Below, one piece after another: positions 44,460-55,500 of a stretch of 64,000 nt of DNA (position 1 is the first letter of the stretch; each line of letters begins with the position of its first letter). This DNA is from Scolanthus callimorphus. Lineage: Eukaryota > Cnidaria > Anthozoa > Actiniaria > Edwardsiidae. Below the pieces are notes generated by a model. The model had not been told where the DNA came from. It ran no database searches and worked only from the letters and a program-made list of their open reading frames with translations. Where the stretch lies: NCBI GenBank assembly GCA_033964015.1, contig CM066912.1, positions 23,051,073-23,115,072 on the forward strand. The letters are read 5' to 3'. The translations under genes and the position numbers were made by a program.

Positions 44460-47400
44460 GTTGACAAGTAATTACCGTGAACAAGAGGGAAAGCGTGTTC
44501 CTGTCGTTGACATTTTAAAACACGCAGAGAGAGAAAAAGATAATTTTCTCCTTCCACTGTCTCGCACAACCCTTGGCTGTATGGTTAAAGAAATTTATAC
44601 AAATGTCACAGTTATGCAGGTGAGGAAGGGAGACAGTCGATGCCGTGTATACAGGAACCTCATGAAGTGTGAGCATGTGCGGGAAGGCAGAGAGGGCGAT
44701 TTGCTAACCCGGGCTGCAAAGCTCGCCTCTTCACGTGGATGGCATGCCCTCCTTGAATCTGACAGTAGATTGAGCCTTATAAAGCTCCAAAATATGGAAT
44801 TTGATGGCATACGAGTAACCACAGAAATCTGTGTAGAAGAAGGTATAGAGGAAGGTCGTCTTCGCTTGTCCCTGAAGTCGCTGGGTCGTTTGGTTGACCC
44901 TGAAAAGATCTTTCCAGCTAGCCTTTCCTTTGGAGAAAAGTTGCATTCTTTGTTAGCGCTGGCAGACAGCACTCCAATTTGTGAAGGAGCAGATGATGAT
45001 GATAATGATGATGATGACCTGAGTACTTACGTGCTGAGTACTTCCAAATTAAGGGGGACCTTAAGGGACACCAGCCAAACAGGCCCAACTAGCTACAAAA
45101 AGAAAATCTTTTCTAGAGATTGTGACATTTTCGCCAGATCTGATCAGAGGAAATGTTGTACCAAATGCTCTGATTTGAAAAGAAATGTTCAAAAGGCCAA
45201 AAAGAGAAGGCTGGAGCGTGACGAGCCCTCTCCGTACTGCAATAACAGATGGATGGATAAACGTCAGCTGGAGCAAAAGTTGAAAGAAGAGAAAAGGAGG
45301 AGAGAGAACGCGCAGCAAAGAGAGAAATACTGGCAAGAGAATTTCAACAAGGAAGCCCTACTTGTGGATGACTCTGATCATAACGATTATGAAGCACTCT
45401 TCTTGCAAGTTCCAAAAGAAGATGTACCGGAGGGCATGAGCATCTTGTGGAAGCAACAAGAGAAAATCTTGAAAACAAAGTCAAAGAAGGGTTACAGATG
45501 GCACCCAAAGTAAGTTGGAAATGGGTGATTGCATTTTTAAGCCGCACCGGGGGTTGAGGACCTCCCTTAAAATGACCCCTTCCCCTTTAATTTCCACTCG
45601 TGAATACCTGCACCCCTGGAATTTCCAGCCTCATAAAGGAACTCCTCCCCTGGAATTTCCATTTTTTCTGGCAAAATACCCCTGGGATAAAATGTCCCTG
45701 GAAAGTAATCTCTTTTACCCCTCGCCCTTGGAATTTAAATGTGCCAGATACACCCCTCCCGTGGAGTGTCCAGGGTCCAATACACCCTCCCCTGGAAAAT
45801 TATCCATAGATCCCCCCCCTGGTGCAGTTTAAAAATGCAATCAGCCAATAGGCCATTTGCACTAACTGGGCCACGTGACCCAAATCCCATACACTCTGAA
45901 TAAAATCTTGAAAATTCAACTCGCTGCCATTTGCTCCAGGTTAGAGATTTTAAGCTGAAACTTTAGTTTCTGACTAATATCAATTGGTTCTTTGTATTTC
46001 CGGAATTGATTTTGACAAAACATCTCGTTAAGAGGTAGTTAGGGTCACATGACCCATTAATTTCGTAAGTTGTCACTCAACATTAGTATATGTAATGTCG
46101 TTTTTGGGGAGGGCAATGAGGAAATTGATTTATAAAAATGATTTATAACACAAACACAAACGTCGAACAGATGTTTTCTTTATTGTAAGTTTCCTTCAGA
46201 CAGCAGATAATGTAGAGCTACAACTATTGTGTATGTTCAATTTTCTTTTTAATGTTACTGTGCGATTCCTGGCCAAATGTAACAATTCATTTCCTTTTCT
46301 TTCAGAGTTATACGTTTATGTATTGAATTATACTGCAAGAACCCCCACGTTTTGGACAGTTTGAGAAAGTTCATATACCTACCCAGTAATGCAACCATAA
46401 GGTAAGAAGTATGCCACGTATAATGGTTTTAATCTCACATTGCAAGCTGGGGGGGAGGGGGGGGGGGGGAAGGGGTACCACAGTCCCGAAGTTAGTCAGC
46501 AGGGTGGTCCAATTGGTCGCAGTCAAAGCGGAATTTTGATAATCATGAAAAGGTTTCAAAATAAATCACCTTTCCAATAAGTGCGGCACAACTTTGATTG
46601 AAATTTGTTTGTACTTGGGTAGCCATACTGAAAATTGCCATATCAGCGGCCAAACAAACGAAAAACGATACCCTACCGTAGACCCCAGGAGCTCCAAACC
46701 ATACCCTATAGGGCAACGCATACCCGTATACCATATATGAGGGAGAAACCCCCCCCCCCCCCCCCCCCGGATTGCAGGGAACTTTGCTTTCTGTTCCGAG
46801 GTCCATTGCGTGCCCTTGACTTCTCTTCTCTACCACTGAACGGGCATCAGCGGCGCGTAAATCCAGTGGGAGCCCCAATTTGAAGTCGAAAAAAAAAGGG
46901 AATACAAACGAGTCCGAAATGTGTCATGTTCTGTTGGTATTCACAACTTCAAACTGAGTCTCCCATGCAGATGTTCAGGCAAGCCTGTGGCCGCGTAGCA
47001 CTAACTTCAACAGAGTGGAGATAAGGAATTTAACCTTGTGTGAAAGCTAACGTGCTAATGAAATGTCCCATGTGTGCTTATGAGCGTTAGCCCTAGTAAG
47101 CGGAGAAAGAGAAAAAATCTCTGACCCCGAGAGGTATTCGAACCCACGACCTCCGGAATTGTACATCCGATGCTCTACCAGCTGAGCTATCAGGTCGGGG
47201 TATATTAGATGTTATGGTCGCGGTAATGAAGTGAATATATGTAGATGTTCAGGCAAGCCTGTGGCCGCGTAGCACTAACTTCAACAGAGTGGAGATAAGG
47301 AATTAACCTTGTGTGAAAGCTAACGTGCTAATGAAATGGTCGCATGTGTGCTTATGAGCGTTAGCCCTAGTAAGCGGAGAAAGAGAAAAAATCTCTGACC

Positions 47401-49546
47401 CCGAGAGGGATTCGAACCCACGACCTCCGGAATTGTACATCCGATGCTCTACCAGCTGAGCTATCAGGTCAGGGGGGTATCAGGTCGGGGTATATTAGAT
47501 GTTATGGTCGCGGTAATGAAGTGAATATATGTAGATGTTCAGGCAAGTCTGTGGCCGCGTAGCACTAACTTCAACAGAGTGGAGATAAGGAATTAACCTT
47601 GTGTGAAAGCTAACGTGCTAATGAAGTGGTCCCATGTGTGCTTATGAGCGTTAGCCCTAGTAAGCGGAGGAAGAGAAAAAATCTCTGACCCCGAGAGGGA
47701 TTCGAACCCACGACCTCCGGAATTGTACATCCGATGCTCTACCAGCTGAGCTATCAGGTCAGGGGGGTATCAGGTCGGGGTATATTATACACTTAATGGC
47801 TGCTTCCGAGGGAAACAGCGAGTTTTATTTTCCCGAGAATCTCGATGTTTCCCGAGAAGTCGAGGGAAACATCGAGATTCGAGGGAAAACAAAACTCGCT
47901 GTTTCCCGAGGGTGCAGTCATTAAGTGTTTTATTGCTGCGACGTTAGGAGCAGCAACATATTCGCTCCGAAGAATGATTCGCTCCGAAGAATGATTCGCT
48001 ACGAAAGGACGAGATTTGCAGCCGGGCGCGATTTGCATAACACGATTTTATTCGAGGTCGCTTCAACGGGCTGGACGTACGGCTGTTGAGCCTCACAATC
48101 ACGACGACACATTTTGCGATGGGGGATGTAGACAGGAAATAGCTCTCACCCATGAGATCTTCTGATATCGTCCGGCGAAACATCTCCGCTTTTGTAATGC
48201 CGGGTTTTACTGCATTTCATGCCTTTTAAGGTACGTCTGAGACCAAATAAATGCTCACAACGATGAGCTGTACGTTTATTTTAGCAATCTGTGTTGTGCT
48301 TTGCAAGAGAAGCGCTATTTTCACGATTAAGTTGGGTTTTATTCAGTGTTTGTTTATATGCAGTTGCAGTCGTGTGCCAAAGTGCATCAGATTATCCGAT
48401 TGTCTGGTGTTCGAAAAAGCTGAAGACCTGCAGTAAAATGCATTTTTTTGCTAACAGCTCTACAGTCGGTATACAAATGTTTATTGTAATACCCAAATTC
48501 CTCGGTTAAGCTGTTTGCCAAAGCAAAAGTGTCTCACCTTTGTTGCAATGGTTTCTTCTACTTGAAAGGCCCAAAATGCAGTAAAACATGGCAACATTGA
48601 CTGTAACAGTCAGTCAACGAGAATATAGCATCTCTACCCCAACAAGAAAGCAGCCGCTTACAGTCATGAATACCAAGGCATGTAGATTGTAAAATCGCGC
48701 TCGCAGCATTTGACTTTCAATTGAAACCGCTAGTTATATAGCAAAAAGAAAACACAACAAAATAACAAACAACTTTCCCGCCAAAATTTCCCGCTCTAGC
48801 AATGTTGCCCGCGCGGGCAACAATTTTTGAATTGTAGCCCGCGCGGGCTACATTGAGTTTTGTACTTTACCACGTGACCATGATAGAACCAATCAGAGCG
48901 CTCGCTTTGATAGAATAAATACGAGCTATATAATAATAGATGTTATGGTCGCGGTAATGAAGTGAATATATGTAGATGTTCAGGCAAGCCTGTGGCCGCG
49001 TAGCACTAAGTTCAACAGAGTGGAGATAAGGAATTAACCTTGTGTGAAAGCTAACGTGCTAATGAAATGGTTAACAAATGTCCTCTGATTTTCCGTGGTA
49101 TGTCCTCTTATATACCACGGAATGACGTCATTCCGTGGTATATAAGAGGACATACCACGGAAAATCAGAGGACATTTGTTTTATACCACAACAAAAAGGC
49201 AAAAATAAAAAGGCAAAAGCAGCGCGCGCGCAGCCAAACGGTGTTTTCGTTGGTTCTTTTTAGCGCGCGCGCTTATGATGGCGCGTTCCGTGGTATGTCC
49301 TCTTATGTACCCATGGCTGAGAGCCAATCAGAATGCGAGAAACGCGCGCGTTGTGGTATAATCCCATTTGGTCCCATGTGTGTGAGTCTCCCGTGCTTGG
49401 GAAGCACGGAGGGCGTAGCGTTACGGCGCTCACCGCTGTAGCTTGGGTTCGATTCCCGGCAGGGACGTGGAAATTCTTTCTCTTCTTTTCTGCCGCGAAG
49501 TGAGCTAATGCTTCATTGTGGGCTTTATAAAGCTTGTGCTTCCTTA

Positions 49547-49577
<31 letters not shown>

Positions 49578-52500
49578 CGTCCCTCCTCTTTCATATCCAA
49601 TTCCAGGGGGACGTAAAAGAACGTCTACTAATAACCCCACATTAGCATGAGTACCCCGTCCCACCATGCCGAAATAAATGGAGCGAGCCCAAAAAGATTT
49701 TTATTTTGTACTGTCTCCCTGATTGGTGCGACAAAATCACGCGTCCGTCTCTCAAATCGGTCAAAGAACCCGTGAAAATCGAAAGCGCAATTTGACTTCG
49801 GAATTGTTTGTATGTTTATCATATCTCAGTGAGGGGAGAGAAGAAACAGGTCAAGTAAAAATGGTCTAAGGACTGATAATTTTTTTTAGTTTATATTATT
49901 TATATTTTTTCGGCTTTATCCCTCGCTTAAAAAAGAGCTTGAATTAAAACTTAGCCCAAAATGAATCTTTTCCAACAAAAACATGCCCACTGGAGGGATT
50001 TCCTCCTTCTCTGCGGGATTGTGTCCTTCGTTTTGCGATAGAGCCGTCAGGATTTATACTTAGAGAATATTATTCATGACTTTCACGGACTTTGTTTTGT
50101 AAATGTGTCATTTCGACTTAGCATGACTTAGCGCGTGCTCCGAGGGAAGCAAGGTAGTGTGTACGTTTGTTGAAACTTTAATGAAAATTTTTCTCAGCTC
50201 AAATCTTTCCAGTTAGAATTATCCCTGCACATTCCTGTATGTAATCTGTAAGAGAACCATTTAGGTTTCAATGTCTTTGGTGCTTTCGGCTGCGCGAACC
50301 GAGTTCTTGTTTAGTTTCTGTGGGAGATTTTCAACATGGCGGCGATGGCGGCTTTGTCCCTCGCTTAAGAAATCGCTTGAATTAGAATTTTGCCCAAGGT
50401 GAATCTTTTCCAAGAAAAACACGCCCACTGTCCAGATTTCCACCTTCCCTTCGGGTTTGCGAACTTCTTTTGGCGGCACAGCTTCAGGGCTGAGCGGAGC
50501 GAGTGCGGACACGATTTGGCTTACGGTATTAATATATAGATAAAACAATGATTGAATTCGGCCTCACGGCCTCGCCTGATTCCACCTGTCTCGACATTGT
50601 TTATTCTGGAGATCACAAAAACCTCATCCAATAATTGCTTATTATTATAATTACTGTAGAAACTACAAAAACAGAGTTTCGGAGAAGCCAGGATGGAATC
50701 GAGAGGTTCTTCAATGGCTCGTCGACGAGGCAAAGGTCAAGTGTTTCAAAGACGAAGATTACTGGGGCGGCTTTGACATCCATGAAATGAAAATCCAGGT
50801 ATAAATACGAAGCGTTGCAAAAAAAAAAAAAGGCCGCAAACCGGCAGCGTCAGGGAAGCAAATTCAGGGCCTCACGTTAACTTTTTTCGCTAGGCGCCAT
50901 TGAGGACTAATTAAAAAATTTAGTCGCCAAAATGCAAAGATTTGGTCGCCACATAAACGTGGGATATCAGCTGAACATAGAAAGATGGGGTGCCATTTGG
51001 CGACAAGCTCTATCATTTTGGTCGCAAAGCCCCAAGTTTAGTCGCTATTGGCGAACATATGGTCGCAGTGTCGGGCCCTGAAAATGAGCATTTCCACTCA
51101 GACTTCCACGGTGAACGCAAATTTAGTCACGCAATAGGACATTTGCATTATAACGTATTTTACTCCGACTACCAAAAACCTTTCCGTTGGTCCCTTTTGG
51201 CCGTACACCACTATTACCGTAGCGCTTTATCTGCATAAGAATAAAACACTGAAAAGGATTCTGGTAGTCGTAAGTCAATATGAGCTTTTAACGACGAACT
51301 TTGAGTGGTAGTCAACGTTAAGTTTTCCTGATAACACGGAACACTTGTTCCTAACTATGGCGCTATATAGAGGGAGGGGGGTGGGGGCGCGCCGGGGGCT
51401 CCCATATTGAGCCGGGCGGGGTACTCGTCGTATCTTTTTTTTCGAGTTTGAAGTGAAGACAAAACCACTTATTTATTAAGAAAATGATATTTTTAGGGTG
51501 CTTGTGTGCGAGATGTTAGGCTGCGCTAAAGAATTTGCCGATGGCGCTAGTGCGCCGGAGATGAGTTTGTAAATATCTCAATAGTTTGCGGTATGAACTA
51601 GCACTGTAAGTGTTTGTGAAAGTTTTTAAATGGTATCTTTAAGGGGTTAAAATACTGGTTGACCACGCCCATATTGGTATCTTTTAGGGGTCAAATTTCA
51701 TTCCGACGAGCACCCCCGCCCGGTTCATACGCCCCCTCCTTTGGTGCTGAATGTCATTGCTAAAAACTCAATAATATATAGATTTAGCCACTGGCTAAAA
51801 GCGGAGCTCCCGGTTACATATTTTTCTGTGTTAGGGTCTTGGTTTACCTGTGTGGGGGCGGGCAGACACGGACGCGCCAGCGATACCCAAATGGGAATAC
51901 CGCTGAACCATGAAAAATGAAGTCGATCGTATACCTGAGTTCTACTTCGAGCTATTGTATTCTTCCTGCGATACCTATGGTGCTCCGCTCTAAGGAGCTC
52001 CGCTAATAATTGTGCGGCACGTGGCATCGAAAAGCGCGACGAGTAGGATTTGCCGCGCTGAGCTCGACAACACTCATGTCGAGTTGACCGTCATTCAGCT
52101 GCAGACTCGTACCCAGTCCTTATTGTAGAAAAGTCGAGGAACGCAGTGGATTATGGGAAGGAATAGCGGAACGCAAGGGGTTGTGGGAAGGATTCCCAAG
52201 GCGCGCTATGGATTGTGGACCGGGTGAAATTCCTTCACTCGTCCCATAATGCATTGCGCGCCGTGCTAATCTTCCCATAATCACCTGCGCTCCTTGACAT
52301 TTCTACTATCAGCATCGAAGCAGGGATTTGACCTACCAAGCGACTGGTAGTCTGATTCAGCTGTGCAATCAAACGTCAACTTGTGACTTGTGCATTTTCC
52401 AATGTTTTCAATAATTATCACTTTTTATGCGAAACAGGAGGACCTAGAACTGGTCGTGAAAAATGGCAAACACAAGCTAGTTGGCTTCGTCGAGCTTGGA

Positions 52501-55500
52501 GAAACTCAAGAAAGTGTTGCAGTACTATCAGGTAACAAGTGTGAAAAAATACAAATAAAACGAATACAGGTGGCATGCCGCTTACGCCGGGATGCAAATA
52601 TAGATATGACAAGGAATGAATGCAATTAAACCTCAAATTTCACAAAGCTTTCGTGCACACAATCCAGTACACAAATCAAAGATAGTTTTAGCTTTCCTTG
52701 GCGTTGTGAACAACGAAATCTGACCCTGCTTTGGGGCAAACTCCTTGTCGACGGAACACTGCCAACCCTTCACGTGCCCACGCGATCTCGCAACCAATCA
52801 CATCGCTTGGAAATCACATTCACGTGCTCACCTTGTTTTGGGCAAACTCCTTGTCGACGGAACACTGCCAACCCTTCACGTGCCCACGTGATCTCGCAAC
52901 CAATCACATCGCTTGGAAATCATATTCACGTGCTCACCTTGCTTTTGGGGCAAACTCCTTGTCGACGGAACACTGCCAACCGTTCACGTGCCCACGTGAT
53001 CTCGCAACCAATCGCATCGCTTGGAAATCACATTCACGTGCTCACCTTTGCTGCGGGATTTCTTTAAAAAACATGTCAATCTCGTGCCAAATTCCGCGGA
53101 AGGCAATTTAGTACGCGGGAATGCCCACAGGCATCCCGCGTTAACATGCGTGAGTGACAACCCTAAGGACGGCTTTTTCGGGAATAGCAGAGTAAGAGGT
53201 CGATAAGCATGTTCAGTCGTTTTGATAAAAGCCGTGAAAAGCTATGTTTAGCTTGAGAAATACCGAATCAAAGAACCCCCCTGCATTTGAGCCGGCCGCT
53301 TAGACGGTGACCACAATGACTGTTTACGCCCGTGATGCGTCCTGGGATAAATAGCCATACTTACCACCCTGATCAGTTATGCCAGACGATTCGACATACA
53401 TCGCTCTCAAGAAATTTTGCAACGAAATTTCCTTTAGTTGACAGAAATTTCCGCTCTTTTCTTCCATGACGCATCGCGGTTGAAATTCAGGCTAAGCTTA
53501 TTCCTGTAAAACCATGTAGTAAACGCTATGTGGAAGGGGAAGATAAATTTTATACTCTAAGGAATAGGACGAGCACCACCGTCTATTTTTTATCACACGT
53601 CAGGTCGCGATAATAGGGATTTTAATAGACCTCATCGGCTTGGGCGTAATGTTTTCCCATTTCAGATCACGTGGCATTCCCATGAGTATTCTTACGCACC
53701 GAAGGATATATGAATATGGAAGCATTCCAAACAAAGAATGGAATGCCACGTGATCTGAAATGGGAAAACATTACGCCCAAGCCGAGGAGGACTATACGTG
53801 GAGAGAACAAACATCATCATGATGAACCTGGTACTTGGTTGAAATTTTCTTGTTTGCATTACTTGTTTCTTTTAGGGATGGATTCGTCTCCACATTTGGC
53901 AACGCACGTGCTGCAATTTAGCTTCCTCAGCGATAACGGATTGCGATTCCCAGTTGCCCAATATCCGTCGGTTGACTGTACACCAAGTGATCTCTACTCG
54001 TTTTTCTGGGAGGGGGTATCAAGAATGCATAGTGTTGGCTTCACGTAAGTTGAATTGATCATTATTTGAGCAATAAAAAAAACTTGAAAAGTTTAAAAGT
54101 CACTTGCCGGCTTTTCGCGTGATTTTCTAGCATTATAAACCAGCATTTTTCACATTTTATAATGTGATAGAGCGGATTTCACATGACCGTCGTGTTTGCA
54201 ATTAGTTTGCTTTCTCATTGGCTGCTTATTTCTATCAACCAATCAAATTGCGAACTAATTACAAGCAAGGAATTGGTTCGGCTCCTGATTGGCTGGGCTG
54301 GAAACCATTCAGCAGTAAGTTGTAATTACTCTTGTTTCTGATTGGCTAGTGATTGCTCTAATGCACAGCTTTCAACCAATCAGCAGTCTTGGCGGTCGAA
54401 ATTGAGCCCGCGCTCCTCCCCCGCATATTCAATCGAAGCTTCGTAGAAATAGAATATAAAACTGTTTTGCGCTAGCGTGGGAACCATGCACTTCGAACAG
54501 TGAGCACGTGAATTTTGAGTGCCCGGTTTGTTTACATTTGATGAATTTTAATGAGGTGACGTCATGGACACGGCCAATTGACCCCGCGCCCAGCCGTTCG
54601 TGAGGGGAGGATTCGTTAGAAACGACACCAACTGTGGCTGGAAACCGAGCCTATTCTGTTCTAGTCCTGCTCTGTTCTAGTTTTGCTTTGTTTCTTTCTG
54701 AAACTTCACCCTGGGGACACTCACTAGGATTCTCAGTTCTATCAGTCAAAAACATCAGTCCCAAAGGCGGAGCTTCGAGGCCTCCTATCATTGGATGACG
54801 AATTTAGCGCCTTCCCATCGCCTTCCCACGAAATCGTATTATTCAAGGGAAGGCGATTAACACCTTGAGAGATTAACACCTTGAGGGTCTTGACAGACCA
54901 AATTAAACAAGAATCTTTACTGATTTCAAGGAAGGGGAGGGTCATGATTTTTTGAGACAGCCTATGGGGGAGGGGGGGGGGGTCAAGACATTTCAGTCTT
55001 GACGAGGGGAGGGACAAGATATTTCTATCCTTTTATTTTAAATTTCCCTCGCCTGCTTATTTCTGAGAAGTCTCTAACATCGCAGCATCGAAATTCTACC
55101 AAAATTATATTCTTAAAAAACTTCTTCTTAAAAAACGATGTGTTGAAAAATATGTAAAAACTGATTTCGTTTCATATGCACTTTAAAGTATCACAGTTAT
55201 CAATAAAAATGTTTGATGATCATTCTTGTTTTATTCATTCACCTTTTTTTTCAGTATTTACTGGTCGATTCTTGACGGCGGAGAGCGTAACCGACAATTC
55301 ATCAAATCGCAGTTCAAAAGTTCAGACGATCCTGCAACAGAAGGATTTACTACAAGACGTCCTGGTTCAGTAATGGTGTTTATGGTTGATTGCAAGGTAG
55401 CAAAATATGTATTCGCCACGCTGCCCCCCCCCCCCCCCACACTGTACTCCACTGATTTTTAGGTAGGTGTGTGCGTCGTCTCGAAAACGAAAACCTGATC

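Noticed and set aside
44595..44972. 125-codon minus-strand frame
   Set aside because: Shadow of the long transposase exon on the plus strand.
47122..47760. Three functional tRNA genes
   Set aside because: Boxes A and B fit, but the anticodon arm and acceptor pairing are poor and the units are embedded in a longer tandem SINE-like repeat.
52734..53047. CRISPR array
   Set aside because: Repeats are contiguous with no unique spacers, and the DNA is eukaryotic.
52731..53111. 126-codon frame with repeated SLSTEHCQPFTCP-like units
   Set aside because: Product of the 107-bp tandem repeat, open in more than one frame, between transposase exons.
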